From Azospirillum thermophilum (GTDB taxonomy: Bacteria > Pseudomonadota > Alphaproteobacteria > Azospirillales > Azospirillaceae): 64,000 nt of DNA. Below, in pieces: positions 44,479 to 56,500 of this stretch; positions within the stretch are counted from its first letter, which is position 1; each line of letters begins with the position of its first letter. The stretch spans positions 821,501 to 885,500 of the forward strand of contig NZ_CP029353.1 of the NCBI RefSeq assembly GCF_003130795.1, in the 5' to 3' direction. The notes beneath the pieces are model-generated. The model made no database searches. It worked only from the letters and a program-made list of their open reading frames with translations, and was not told where the DNA came from. Position numbers and translations under genes: made by a program.

Positions 44479-45855
44479 GTGCGCAAGCCCAGCAGGCTGG
44501 TTTCGGTCATCGCCATCGTCGTCGTGATGATTGCGTCGGTCGTTTCGGGGGTCTCGCCCGCAGGCGCCCAGCGCCGGCAGGAACTGCAGCTCCTCAGCGA
44601 CGCGGAGACGGAACATATCATCCGCAACATGGCGCGGCCAATCTTCCAGGCGGCCGGCATCGATCCGGAGGCGGTGAACATCGTCCTGGTCAACGACCCG
44701 ACCCTGAACGCCTTCGTCGCCGGCGGCCAGAACATCTTCCTGCATACCGGCCTCCTGCTCAGCGTCGACGATGTCGGGCAGTTGCTCGGCGTCATCGCGC
44801 ACGAGACGGGGCACATCGCCGGCGGCCATCTGGTGCGCGGGCAGGAGGCGATGGAGAACGCCTTCCTCTCCTCGCTGCTCGGCATGGGGCTGGGCATCGT
44901 CGGCGGCGTCGCGGCGGGCAACGCCGGGGCCGGTGCGGCCGGCGCGATGCTGGGCCAGCATCTGGCGGAGCGCAACCTGCTCTCCTTCTCCCGCAGCCAG
45001 GAGGCCTCGGCCGACCAGGCGGGGCTGTCCTTCATGGAGCAGGCCGGCCTGTCCTCGCGCGGGATGCTGGCCTTCCTGGAGAAGCTGGGGGCGGACGAGC
45101 CGGTGCTGACCGACCGCGACGCCGGCTATCGCCGCACCCATCCGCTGACCCGCGAGCGGGTGGACGCGGTGCGCAGCTTCGTCCAGCGGTCGCGCTACAG
45201 CGACCGGCCGGTCCCGGCGGTGTGGAACGAGGATTACCGCCGCATCCAGGCCAAGCTCTACGCCTATCTCAACCCGACCGGCGCGCTCGCCCGCTACAAG
45301 CCGGAGGACCGCTCCTTCGTCGCCCGCTACGGCCGGGCCTATGCCTATTTCCGGCGCGGCGACGTCAAGCAGGCGCTGCCGCTGGTCGACGGGCTGATCG
45401 CCGAGGAGCCGCGCAACGCCTTCATGCACGAGATGAAGGGCGACCTGATGCTGCAGACCGGCCGGGCCGCCGACGCCGTCGCCCCCTACCGCAAGGCGGT
45501 GGAGCTGGCCGGCAGCGAGGCCGGGACGATCCGCGTCTCGCTCGCCCATGCCCTGCTGGAGCAGCACGATCCGCGGCTGGCCGACGAGGCGCTGAAGAAC
45601 CTGCAGATCGCCGCCAAGACCAAGGCGCAGTCCGCCTTCCTGTGGCGGCTGAGCGCCCAGGCCTGGAGCATGAAGGGCGATGCCGGCATGACCGCCTACA
45701 CCACCGCCGAGGAGGCGCTGGCCCGCGGCGACCTGCCGATGGCCAAGGCCCAGGCGGAGCGGGCGGAGAAGCTGCTGCCCGCCGGCTCCCCCGGCTGGCT
45801 GCGCGCCCAGGACATCCGCGGCCAGACCGGGCGCGCCGGGCGCGACAGGGAATAG
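44479..45855 (+). CDS. Periplasmic M48 metalloprotease with TPR domain (BepA-like)
   Basis: 458 residues. GTG start with GGAGG eight bases upstream; signal peptide ending SPAGA. The zinc motif is VIAHETGHIAGGH and the third ligand Glu lies in QEASADQAGLSFM. After residue ~240 the sequence forms TPR helices (ARYGRAYAYFRRGDVKQALP). This is the BepA/YfgC architecture, which cares for outer-membrane protein assembly. Ends in TAG. Divergent from the GGT-like gene. Confidence 0.9.
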   Translation: MRKPSRLVSVIAIVVVMIASVVSGVSPAGAQRRQELQLLSDAETEHIIRNMARPIFQAAGIDPEAVNIVLVNDPTLNAFVAGGQNIFLHTGLLLSVDDVGQLLGVIAHETGHIAGGHLVRGQEAMENAFLSSLLGMGLGIVGGVAAGNAGAGAAGAMLGQHLAERNLLSFSRSQEASADQAGLSFMEQAGLSSRGMLAFLEKLGADEPVLTDRDAGYRRTHPLTRERVDAVRSFVQRSRYSDRPVPAVWNEDYRRIQAKLYAYLNPTGALARYKPEDRSFVARYGRAYAYFRRGDVKQALPLVDGLIAEEPRNAFMHEMKGDLMLQTGRAADAVAPYRKAVELAGSEAGTIRVSLAHALLEQHDPRLADEALKNLQIAAKTKAQSAFLWRLSAQAWSMKGDAGMTAYTTAEEALARGDLPMAKAQAERAEKLLPAGSPGWLRAQDIRGQTGRAGRDRE

Positions 45856-45986
45856 ACCGCGCCGCCGGCGCGTCCCTCATCCGGAAGGGCGGATCGGTGC
45901 TTGCAGCCGCGTTGCTCCCGGTCCACCTTCACTGCTCTTTCACCGCTGTCGAAATCACCCTGCTGTCGAACCGGAGGTTCTCGTTC

Positions 45987-46757
45987 ATGGTCCGCATCCG
46001 CTCCGCCGCCCTGGCGCTTTCCGTCGCACTGGCGGCGCTGCCGGCGCTCACCCTTCCCGGCACCGCCTCGGCCCAGTCCGCCGCCCCGGCGATGGACGAC
46101 GGCCAGCGCAAGGCGATCGAGCAGGTCGTGCGCGACTATCTGATGCGCCATCCGGAGGTGATCCTGGAGGCCGTCGAGGCCATGCAGCAGCGCGAGAAGC
46201 TTGCGGAAGCGGAACGGGCCAAGCAGGCGCTGGCCGCCAACCGGCAGGCCCTGGTCGCCAACCCCGGCGATCCGGTCGCCGGCAACCCGCAGGGCGACCT
46301 GACGGTGGTCGAGTTCTTCGACTACAACTGCGGCTACTGCAAGGCCGTGCAGGCCGACGTCACCCGGCTGATCAAGGACGACGGCAAGCTGCGCTTCGTC
46401 TTCAAGGAGTTCCCCATCCTCAGCCCGTCCTCGCTGGTCGCGGCCAAGGCGGCGCTCGCCTCGCGCGGACAGGGCAAGTATGTCGAGTTCCACAATGCGC
46501 TGATGGGCCAGCGCGGCCAGCTCGACGAGGAGGTGATCTTCCGCCTCGCCAAGTCGGTCGGGCTCGACACCGACCGGCTGAAGAAGGACATGGACGGCCC
46601 GGACATCCAGAAGACCATCGCCATGAACCAGGCGCTCGCCGAATCGCTGGGCATCCGCGGCACCCCGGCCTTCGTCATCGGCGACGAGCTGGTGCCCGGC
46701 GCCATCAAGCTGGACGAGATGAAGCGCCTCGTCGCCGCGGCGCGCGGCAAGAGCTGA
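45987..46757 (+). CDS. DsbA-family thiol-disulfide oxidoreductase
   Basis: 256 residues with a signal peptide, a helical N-terminal extension (VVRDYLMRHPEVILEAVEAM, a Com1/ScsC-like trimerisation stretch), a thioredoxin fold with active site NCGYCKA, and the cis-Pro loop RGTPAFVIGDEL. Similar proteins act as disulfide isomerases or reductases in the periplasm. GGAGG lies nine bases before the ATG. Same direction as the M48 gene, 131 bp downstream. Confidence 0.9.
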   Translation: MVRIRSAALALSVALAALPALTLPGTASAQSAAPAMDDGQRKAIEQVVRDYLMRHPEVILEAVEAMQQREKLAEAERAKQALAANRQALVANPGDPVAGNPQGDLTVVEFFDYNCGYCKAVQADVTRLIKDDGKLRFVFKEFPILSPSSLVAAKAALASRGQGKYVEFHNALMGQRGQLDEEVIFRLAKSVGLDTDRLKKDMDGPDIQKTIAMNQALAESLGIRGTPAFVIGDELVPGAIKLDEMKRLVAAARGKS

Positions 46758-46771
46758 GGGCAGGTCGTTCC

Positions 46772-47404
46772 ATGATCGAATCGATTACGCCGGACCATCG
46801 CCCGACCAAGGTGGTGTTCGACATCGGCCGGGTGCTGATCGAATGGGATCCGCGGCACCTCTACCGCGAGCTGTTCGACGGCGACGAGGATCTGATGGAG
46901 GAGTTCCTCTCCACCGTCTGCACGCCCGCCTGGAACCTGGAGCAGGACCGCGGGCGCCCCTGGAGCGAGGCGGTCGCCCACCTGACCGCCGAGCACCCGC
47001 ACTGCGCCGAGCTGATCCGCGCCTATGACGAGATGTGGGACGCCATGGTGCCCGGCGCGATCGCCGGCACGCCGGAGATCCTGGCGGAGCTGAAGGCCCG
47101 CAAGGTGCCGGTCTATTCCATCACCAACTTCTCGGTGGACAAGTTCAAGCGGGCGCAGCAGCGCTTTGACTTCCTCAATCGTTTCGATGGCGTCATCGTT
47201 TCGGGTGAGGAACGGCTGATCAAGCCGGACCCGGCGATCTATCGCTGCCTGATGGATCGTTACGGGCTCGATGCGGCGGATCTGCTGTTCATCGACGACA
47301 ACCGCGAGAATGTCGAGGCGGCGATCGGGCTCGGCATGGCGGCGCATCACTTCAGCGATGCCGACGCCCTGCGGCTCGACCTGGAGCGGGTCGGGCTGCT
47401 CTGA
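46772..47404 (+). CDS. HAD-family hydrolase
   Basis: 210 residues. Motif I is VVFDIGRVLIEWDP, in which the second Asp of DxD is replaced by Gly, as in YihX-type members; Thr/Ser of motif II in SITNFSVDKF; Lys of motif III in LIKPDPAIYR; and motif IV LLFIDDNREN. Likely a small-molecule phosphatase (alpha-glucose-1-phosphatase-like). Fifteen bases after the DsbA gene, so probably co-transcribed. Confidence 0.85.
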   Translation: MIESITPDHRPTKVVFDIGRVLIEWDPRHLYRELFDGDEDLMEEFLSTVCTPAWNLEQDRGRPWSEAVAHLTAEHPHCAELIRAYDEMWDAMVPGAIAGTPEILAELKARKVPVYSITNFSVDKFKRAQQRFDFLNRFDGVIVSGEERLIKPDPAIYRCLMDRYGLDAADLLFIDDNRENVEAAIGLGMAAHHFSDADALRLDLERVGLL

Positions 47405-47499
47405 AGCGGGGGCCGGGGACAAGAGGGGTGCATCGGCGGCGATGAGCCGCTACATATGCACCGGATTGTGTTCAACTTTGGCTGACGAGGAGGACCGCG

Positions 47500-48622
47500 A
47501 TGCGGGCCGAGATCGAAGCGGCCGCTGGCGAGATCAGGGAATCGCTGGCGCTGCTGAGGAGGCATCTTTGACTGGGACAACGCACTGCGACGTCTCGACG
47601 AACTGAACGCGCTGGCCGAGGACCCCAAGCTCTGGGACGATCCCGACCGGGCGCAGAAGATCATGCGCGAGCGCACCCAGCTCGAGACCTCGGTCTCCGG
47701 CTACCGGGCGCTGGAGCGCGACCTGTCCGACAGCCTGGAGCTGATCGAGATGGGCGAGGCGGAGGGCGACCAGACCGTCGTCACCGACGCCGAGACCCAG
47801 CTCTACGCGCTGCGCGACCGCGCGGCCAAGCTGCAGCTCGAAAGCCTGCTGTCGGGCGAGGCGGATGCCAACGACTGCTATGTCGAGGTCAATGCCGGCG
47901 CCGGCGGCACGGAGGCCCAGGACTGGGCGCTGATGCTGATGCGCATGTACACGCGCTGGGCGGAGCAGCACGGCTTCAAGACCGAGTGGCTGGACGAGAC
48001 GCCGGGCGAAGAGGCCGGGCTGAAGTCCGCCACCGTGCAGATCAAGGGCCACAACGCCTACGGCTGGCTGAAGACCGAGGCCGGCGTGCACCGGCTGGTG
48101 CGCATCAGCCCGTTCGACAGCCAGGCGCGGCGCCAGACCAGCTTCGCCGCCGTCTCGGTGTCCCCGGTGATCGACGACAAGATCAACATCGAGGTCAACG
48201 AGAAGGACTGCCGCATCGACACCTTCCGGGCGTCGGGCGCCGGCGGCCAGCACATCAACAAGACCGACTCCGCGGTGCGCATCACGCACATGCCGACCGG
48301 GATCGTGGTGAGCTGCCAGCAGGAGCGCTCCCAGCACAAGAACCGCGCCAAGGCGTGGGACATGCTGCGCGCCCGCCTGTACGAGCGCGAGCTGAAGATC
48401 CGCGAGGACGCAGCGGCGGCGCTGGAGGCCACCAAGACCGACATCGGCTGGGGCCATCAGATCCGCTCCTACGTCCTGCATCCCTACCAGATGGTGAAGG
48501 ACCTGCGCACCGAGGTGGAAACCTCCCAGTCGCAGGCGGTGTTGGACGGCGACCTCGACATGTTCCTGGAAGCGGCGCTGGCGTCGCGCATCAAGGGACA
48601 GAGCGACGAGGCGGACGCCTGA
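47500..48622 (+). CDS. prfB: Peptide chain release factor 2, with programmed +1 frameshift
   Basis: Reads 23 codons ([20 protein letters not shown]) to an in-frame TGA at 47569-47571 in the context AGGAGG-CAT-CTT-TGA-C, the classic Shine-Dalgarno-stimulated +1 frameshift site of prfB. The second frame from 47570 continues [13 protein letters not shown] to 48622, giving 373 residues. The codon-reading motif SPF is in [12 protein letters not shown] and the peptidyl-hydrolysis loop is [18 protein letters not shown]2 terminates at TGA and TAA; low RF2 raises frameshifting, an autoregulatory loop. Confidence 0.96.
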
Positions 48623-48666
48623 TCGCGGCGCCCGATTGCGGCATGACCGGGGTGGAGGAACGAACG

Positions 48667-48999
48667 ATGACGCTGAGACTGCTCGCCGCCGGACTTTTCC
48701 TTGCCCCGCTCCTGCTCGCGGGGCCGGCGTCCGCGGCTTCGCCGGCGTCGGGCTGCGGCTACGAGGGCATGCCGCCGGAGATGTTCCGGGCCTATGTCCA
48801 GGGCGCCCAGGAGGCGCTGAACGAGCACGGCTTCCGGGCCGGGGCGGTGGACGGCAGGTTCGGCCCCCAGACCCGGTCGGCCGTCCGTGCCTACCAGCGC
48901 GCGGCGAAGCTGCCGGTGGACGGCTGCGTCAGCCAGCAGCTTCTCGACCACCTGAACTTCGCCCAGCCGAAGGTCTACGCGAAGGGGCGGCGCGGCTGA
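48667..48999 (+). CDS. Secreted peptidoglycan-binding domain protein
   Basis: 110 residues: signal peptide, then a PG_binding_1 domain (AQEALNEHGFRAGAVDGRFG, PQTRSAVRAYQRAAKLPVDG). GGTGGAGGAA lies six bases before the ATG. Two cysteines could form a disulfide. Probably anchors to the wall; no catalytic domain present. Confidence 0.8.
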   Translation: MTLRLLAAGLFLAPLLLAGPASAASPASGCGYEGMPPEMFRAYVQGAQEALNEHGFRAGAVDGRFGPQTRSAVRAYQRAAKLPVDGCVSQQLLDHLNFAQPKVYAKGRRG

Positions 49000-49249
49000 G
49001 CCGCCCCCTCCGCGTCAGCACGGCCGCGACCCTCGATGCAAGCGAAGGTCGCCGGTGCAAACAAAGATTGCATAAGAAAGAAGATTGCCGACCAGAAGCA
49101 ATCTTCTGATCGTTCAAAGAAACCTTGCGACAGTCACCCGTATATTTAATGCCGAGTTAATGAACTCACGCGTCCGTGCTGCTCCTGATCTTGAAAAATC
49201 GACCCGGCAGTGAAAATATCAGTCATATACTGAATGGCTGAGGGCCGGG

Positions 49250-50886
49250 ATGCTGCCGGGCAGTGTTAAAAGAGGCATTTTCCGGCTCTGGCCGCGCATA
49301 GGGTTGCGCGCGCAGGTCGAGATCTTCGTCTTGATCGCGATCATGCCGCTGATCCTCCTGATCTTCGTCCACTTCCTGGAGCACCGGGAGGACCAGCTCG
49401 CCCAGGCGCGGGACCGGGTGATCAGCCTGGCGGAGCGCGGGGCGGCGGATCATGCGGCGACCATCCTTCATGTCCACAGCACGCTCCGCATGCTGGCGCT
49501 GGTCCCCGACGTGCGCTGGGCGATGCCGCGGAGCTGCAAGGACATCCTGTACCAGGCCAAGGATCTGAACCCCTGGGCGGTCGGCTTCGCCGTGGCGGAC
49601 ACCAAGGGGACGCTTCTCTGCAGCACGGTGGACGGCGCGCCGGACGCCACCGTGGGGGAGCACGACTTCTTCCGCCGGACGCTGCGGGAGAAGACCTTCG
49701 TGACCGGCGGCTATTGGCACCGGGGGGAGGGGAAAGGCCGGCGCTGGCGGCCGGGCTTCCCATCCTGAGCCGCAAGGGCGCCGTGGAGCATGTCATCCTC
49801 ACCGGCATCGATCTGGAATGGATGTCGGGCATCTCCCAGGAGATCGCCCGGTCGACCGGCGGCGCCGTCGCCCTGGTCGCCTCGGACGGCACGGTGATCA
49901 CCCGGGTTCCGGATGCGCAATCCTTCTCCGGGCGCATGATGGCGGACCATCCGGTCATCGCCCATGCCATCCGCAACACGAAGGGCACCGTGGACGGGAC
50001 AGGTCTCGACGCCGTGCCGCGAATCCACGGATTTGCGCGGCTGCCGGCGTCCGACTCCACGCTGATCGTCGGCATCGCGCGCGACGACGTGGTCGGCCCG
50101 ATCAATGCGGAGGTCATGACCAGCGCCGCCGTCGTGCTGGCGGTGGTGCTGGGCATCACGGTCGGCGTCTGGTTCCTGATGGATGTGCTGGTGCTGCGGG
50201 GGCTGCGCCATCTCCAGCAATCGGCCGCGCGGCTGTCCACCGGGCAGATCGACGGCCTGTCCCCCTGTGCGCCGGGCGGGATCCCGGCGCTGGAGGTCGG
50301 CAAGGCCGTGCAGGCGGTCCGGCGCATGGGGCAGACGCTGCACACGGTCGCCTTCACCGATCCGCTGACCGGGCTCGCCAACCGCCGCTTCTTCGACGCC
50401 TTCGTCGAGCGGTGCGAGGCCCTGCCGCCCGAGGAGAGGACGCCGCAGGCCATCCTGTGCATCGACCTCGACGGCTTCAAGCCGGTCAACGACCGCTACG
50501 GCCATGCCGTCGGCGACGCGGTGCTGAAGGCGGTCGCCAGCCGGCTGATGCGCTGCGTGCGCGAGGTCGATCAGGTGGTGCGGTTCGGCGGCGACGAGTT
50601 CGCCATCCTGCTGGACATGGCCGATCAGCCGGACGAGGAGCAGGCGCTGCGCGTCGCCGAGCGGGTCGTCAAGGCGCTGTCGGTTCCGGTCAAGGCGGAG
50701 GGGGTGGAACTGCAGATCGGCTGCAGCGTCGGCATCGCCGTCTGGCCGACCGACGACCGGCGATTCGACACGGTGCTGCGCTATGCCGATCAGGCGCTCT
50801 ACAGCGCCAAGCGGCGCGGGCGCGGGCAGGCCCGGCGCCATCGCGACCTGGTCGAGGAGCGGGAGCAGCGGCCGGACGCGGTGTGA
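49250..50886 (+). CDS. Membrane-bound diguanylate cyclase (frameshifted in this sequence)
   Basis: N-terminal transmembrane helix (VLIAIMPLILLIFVHFL), a dCache-like periplasmic sensor, a second helix (VVLAVVLGITVGVWFLMDV), a short HAMP-like linker and a GGDEF domain with RFGGDEFAILLDM, so it makes cyclic di-GMP. An inhibitory RxxD is not obvious. The first frame breaks after residue ~159 at a G run (49722-49727); the second frame continues ERPALAAGLPILSR. Adding one G gives 545 residues in one frame. Likely a base-calling gap rather than a true split gene. Confidence 0.85.
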
Positions 50887-50928
50887 TCCCCGTCCGGTTC
50901 CCGCTGCCCGTCCCGGCGGCTGTCGTCG

Positions 50929-51948
50929 TTATTGGCCGACGAAGCTGAGGTCCATGACCGACCTGGCGTCCAGCGCCTTGTCCACCTGTCCTTCGGACTG
51001 CCAGAACTTCACCTGGTTGACCACGTCGTCGACCAGCAGGCGGCCCTGCGGATCGACGTAGGGCAGGCCGATGGCGACCAGCTCCGGCTTCTGCTTGGTC
51101 GCCTCTGCGATGATGCCCAGCAGCTCGTCATAGCCCGGCCCCTTGACGATGGTGCCGGCGGCGTCCTTCGTGTTGAAGGCGGCGTGGTATTCCGCCAGCG
51201 CCGTCCTGTAGGCACGGACGAACTTCTCCACCACCGGGCGGCGGTCCTTGATGGTCCTGGGCGCGGTGAAGAGGGCGCCGAGCTGCCAGGGCGTCTCGTC
51301 GCCCGCCCAGCCGATCACCTTGCCGGCCCCGTCGGCGACGAGCTGGCGCGCCACCGTCGCCGGGGAGAGGATGGCGTCGACCTGGCCGCCCTTGAAGGCG
51401 GCGGTCATCTTCGGCACGTCCTGCAGCGGCACCATGGTCACGTCCTTGACCGTGAAGCCGTATTTCTGGCCGAGCAGGCCGATCATGTAATGGAAGGTCG
51501 AGCCCGCCGTGGTGATGGCGATGCGTTTGCCCTTCAGGTCGGCCGGCGTCTTCAGCCCGGCGTCCCAGGCGGCATTGGTGGCGAGATAGGCGGAGAGCTG
51601 GAAGCCCGGCTCGTCCCGGCTCTGCGCCGCGACGATGGTGGCGGCCCCCTTGGCGGCCAGATTGTAGAAGCCGGCGGTCAGCCCGGTGACGCCGAAATCC
51701 ACGTCGCCCGAGGCGACCGCCACCGGCACCTGCTGGGCCGAGGTGAACATCTTCAGCTCGACGTCCAGCCCTTCCCTGGCGAAATAGCCCTTGGCCTTGG
51801 CGATGAAGATCGGTCCCGACGACGAGAGCGCCAGCACGCCGACGCTGGCCTTCTCCAGCCCCTGGGCGAAGGCCGGCAGGCTGGTGGCGGCGACAGTCGC
51901 GGCGGCGGCGCCCAGAAAGGCCCGCCGGGTCCAACGCGCAAAGCTCAT
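50929..51948 (-). CDS. ABC transporter substrate-binding protein (nitrate/sulfonate/taurine type)
   Basis: 339 residues from the ATG at 51948, which opens a twin-arginine-like signal (TRRAFLGAAAATVAATSLPA). The mature part is an SsuA/NMT1-like fold (GPIFIAKAKGYFAREGLDVE, SGDVDFGVTGLTAGF). Last gene of the four-gene operon with permease, ATPase and the propionyl-CoA synthase. The substrate may be linked to that enzyme (3-hydroxypropionate, acrylate or a precursor); this is inference. Confidence 0.85.
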   Translation of the reverse strand: MSFARWTRRAFLGAAAATVAATSLPAFAQGLEKASVGVLALSSSGPIFIAKAKGYFAREGLDVELKMFTSAQQVPVAVASGDVDFGVTGLTAGFYNLAAKGAATIVAAQSRDEPGFQLSAYLATNAAWDAGLKTPADLKGKRIAITTAGSTFHYMIGLLGQKYGFTVKDVTMVPLQDVPKMTAAFKGGQVDAILSPATVARQLVADGAGKVIGWAGDETPWQLGALFTAPRTIKDRRPVVEKFVRAYRTALAEYHAAFNTKDAAGTIVKGPGYDELLGIIAEATKQKPELVAIGLPYVDPQGRLLVDDVVNQVKFWQSEGQVDKALDARSVMDLSFVGQ

Positions 51949-52016
51949 TCGCAAATCCCCCCTGTTCAAGCTCGGATCGAATTCCGCCGACCGCGACCGG
52001 TCGCCGGGTGGCATTG

Positions 52017-52817
52017 TCAGCGCCAGCGCAGCAGCCGGCGCTCCAGGACCGACAGGACGGTGCCGATGGCCAGCCCCAGCAGGGACAGCACCAGCACGCC
52101 GGCCAGCAGCGCGTCGGTCTGCATCAGGTTGCCGGCGGTCAGCACGAAGGCGCCGATGCCGTACTCGGCCCCGATCATCTCCGCCGCCACCACCAGGATC
52201 AGCGCGATCGAGGCGGTGATGCGGAAGCCTGCCAGGATGCCGGGCATGGCGCCGGGCAGCACGATGGAGCGCAGGATCGACCGCCAGGGCAGGCCGAAGC
52301 TCTGCGCCATGCGGATCAGGTTGCGCGGCACCGCGTCAATGGCGCTGTAGGTGGCGATCACCGTGGGGAAGAAGACGCCGAAGCCGATGGTGGCGAACTT
52401 CGACGGCTCGCCGATGCCGAACCACAGGATGAACAGCGGCAGCAGCGCGATCTTCGGGATCGGGAAGAAGGCGGAGACCAGCGGCACCCCGACCGCCCGC
52501 GCCACCGAGCCGATGCCCATGGCGAAGCCCACCAGCATCCCGCCCAGCGTGCCCAGCGCCCATCCCACCCCGATCCGCATCAGCGAGGCGCGCAGGTTCT
52601 GCCACAGCGACCCGTCGGCGATCATGGCGACCAGCGCGTTGGCGACCGAGCTCGGCGGCGGCAGGAACAGCGGGCTGACCAGTCCGCTGCGGTTCGCCCC
52701 TCCCACAGCCCGACCAGGACGAGGAAGGCGACCAGTGCCGCCCAGGGATGGCGGCGCACCGTGAAGCCGCCGCCGCGAAAGCGCACCGGCTGGCGGTTGA
52801 TGTCGGCGGCCGGTCCG

Positions 52818-52825
<8 letters not shown>
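52017..52825 (-). CDS. ABC transporter permease, SsuC/TauC type (frameshifted in this sequence)
   Basis: Inner-membrane permease with the EAA loop around AQSFGLPWRSILRSIVLPGAMPG. The N-terminal frame (MPDGPAADINRQ ... ALVAFLVLVGLWEG) and the rest (GANRSGLVSPLFLPPPSSVA) are in different frames; one extra base in the G run (plus-strand C run at 52697-52700) joins them to 269 residues. The ATG overlaps the ATPase stop. Confidence 0.85.
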
Positions 52826-53586
<761 letters not shown>

Positions 53587-53590
<4 letters not shown>

Positions 53591-56500
53591 GCCTTCGGTC
53601 CGGATGCCGGGAAGCCCTTCGCGAGAAGGCCCGCCCAGGCGATGAGCAGGTCGTCGCGGGACTTCAGCCCCGGTTCCGGCAGGGCATGGTTGACCACCGC
53701 CTTGGCGGCCCCGCCGGTCGCCTCGGGCAGCCGGTTCTCCCACATCGCCTGATGAAGCGTCGGCAGATCGTCCCAGGGTCCGAGGTATGTCGGCGGGACG
53801 CGCACCGCACCAGAGGCGATGACGCGGTTCAGCCCTGCGATTTCCGCCGCATTCGACAGATGGGTGCCGATGATGGCGGCGGTCGGCATCAGGATGCGGC
53901 GCTGGCGCATCCACACCTGCGGCGCATAGAAGCTGTAACGCCGGCCCGCCATGTCGCCGCAGTAGACGACGCGGCCGGTGTGCGGCCGCAGGATCATGGT
54001 GGAGACGGCCAGCGTGTCGCGCCGCGCCCGCTCCACCACCACGTCCGGCATGCCGCGCGGGTTGTCGGAGGAGCGCAGGATGCGGCCGACCGCCTGGCCG
54101 AGCGGCTTGAAGGTCTCCTCGGTGAAGAGGCGGACGGCCTCCTTGAAGGCGGCGGTCTCGCGCTGCGGGTCGGGCAGGTCGGGCATGGTGTCCGGCCAGA
54201 CGAAGTGCGGCACGCGCCGCGCGATCTCGGCCAGCGACACCGCGCCGGCCAGCGCCTCGCCATAGCCGAGCGACAGGACGAAATCGCGCTCGGCATCCTG
54301 GTCGGTGACGACGCAGATGCGCCCGCCCGCCTCGCGCGCCGCCTCGATGGCCGCCAGCGCCGTGTCGTCGCGCAGGCCGACCGCGCCGGCGCCGTAGAAG
54401 ACCAGCACCGCCTCGCCGGGGCGCAGCCGGGCGCGGGCGAGCATGTCGGCCGGCGTGGCGCTGCCCGGCTTGCCGAGGAAGGTCATGTGGTAGCCGCTGG
54501 AGGCGCCGAAGAAGGTCAGCGCCCCGCCATCCGCCAGCGCCTGGAAGCTGCGCGGGAAGGCCGTCTCGCCGGCATGGCTGACCGCGGCGTCGACCAGCCG
54601 GCCGTCGTTGACGGCGCGCACCGCGTCGAGGAAGGGGCGGCCGGCCTCCTCCCAGGCGCGCCATCGGGCGGGATCGGCCGGAATGCGGGTGAAGGCGGCC
54701 TCGTGCGGGCTGCGGTCGACGGCGCCGGCGCCGCGGGCGCGGATGGCGGCGGCGCGGCGCTCCGACGACACCATGCCGGTGACCTTCACCCGGCGGGCCA
54801 GCGCCAGTTCCACCGTCCAGGCGCCGGTTCCGCCGGCCGCCCCCTCCACCAGAAGCCGCTGGTTGGGCCGCAGGTCGAGCGCGGTGAACAGGGCGCGATA
54901 GGCGGTGCCGGCGGCCAGCATGTAGCTGCCGGCCTCCTCCAGCGTCAGGTCGGGCGGCAGGTGGAAGAGCTGCGGGCCGTCGGCCAGCATGAACTGCTGA
55001 TGACTGCCGTCCGGCGACTGGTAGCCCTGGATGTGGAAGTCGGTGAACATCGGATCGGCGCCGGCCTCCGGATCCAGCAGGTCGGAGACGCCGGAATAGA
55101 CCGCCACGAGGTCGCCGACGCCGAGGCGCCCCTGCGCCTGCAGCGCCTCGCCCAGCCGGACCACCAGCCCGACGCCGCCGCTGCCGGTGATGTGGGCATC
55201 CTCGTCATGCTCGTCGAACAGCGAGATGGGGATGCCGGTCAGCGCCCAGACGTCGTTGTAGTTGACCTCCGACGCCAGGACATAGACGAGCGCCTGGTTG
55301 GGACCCGGCTCCGGCACCGGGACGACGAGCTCGACCTCCGAGTCGATCGGGTCGCCGTGGCGGGCAGCGCCGGTCTCCGCGTCCCGCACCACCGCCTGGG
55401 CGAGCTGCCAGCGCGGCAGCGGCGTGGCGCCGGGGAAGAAGGGGCTGCCGATGGGCAGAAGCGCGCCGGCCGCCGCGAGGTCCGACTTCGGCGTCCGGAC
55501 CCGCGGCCGGGCGGGCAGCGGCGGCGACCGCTTTTCCAGGAAGAGCGCGATGCCCTTGCGCGCGCCGGTCTCGCTGTCGAGCAGGAACCGGGCGAAGGCG
55601 GCGATCTCCGCGGCGCATCCGGCCTCGAAGCCCTCGCGCAGCCCCGTGTCGACCAGGGCGACGATGGTGTCGGCGACGGGGCCGCGGCCGACCGCGTGGG
55701 CCTGGCGCAGCAGGGCGGCGATGCGCTCGTCCCGCGCCGGGACGGGCCGCGGGACGGTGTCCTCGTCCGCTCCCCGTCCCGGCGGGGGAACGGCGTCCGC
55801 GTCGCCCAGCGCCATCCGCCGCGCCATGCTGCGGGCGAGCGTCAAGGCGTCGTCGGCGCCGCGGGCGATCACGTCGACCAGCCCGCAGTCGAGCGCCGTC
55901 TGCGCGTCGATCTGGCGGCCGGACAGCAGGATCTCCAGCGCGCGGGCGTAGCCGGCCTCCGGGTCCTTGCGCAGCAGGAGGCGCGGCAGCCGCTGGGTGC
56001 CGCCATAGCCGGGAGGCAGGAACAGGTTGATCTCCGGCTGGCCGAGCCGCGCGCGCGGATCGGCGACGCGCAAATGGCAGGCCATCGCCAGTTCGCAGCC
56101 GCCGCCGAGCGCCACGCCGCGGATGGCGGCGATCACCGGCTTGCCCATCGTCCCGATGGCGCGGAAGACGGCATGGGCCTTGGCGGGCAGGGCGCGCGCC
56201 TCGTCCTCGTCATGCACCTCGTCGGCGAGCTGGCGGATGTCGGCGCCGGCGACGAAGCTGCGGCCGCCCGCCCCGGTGATCACCACCGCCCGCACGTCGG
56301 CCCGACGGGCGAGGTGGTGGACCAGCGTATCCAGCTCGTCCAGCAGCCGGTCGGACAGCGCGTTGACCGGAGGGTTGTCGATGGTCAGGGTGGCGAGCGT
56401 CACCCCCTCCGCCAGCCGGTCGTACTGCACGGTCAGGAAGCGCTGGCGCTCGATCAGCGTCTGCTCCTCCGCCCGCTGCTGGCCGCGGGTCCACGCCTCG

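Noticed and set aside
47500..48622. prfB as a frameshifted pseudogene
   Set aside because: The TGA lies in the canonical programmed frameshift context and both frames are conserved.
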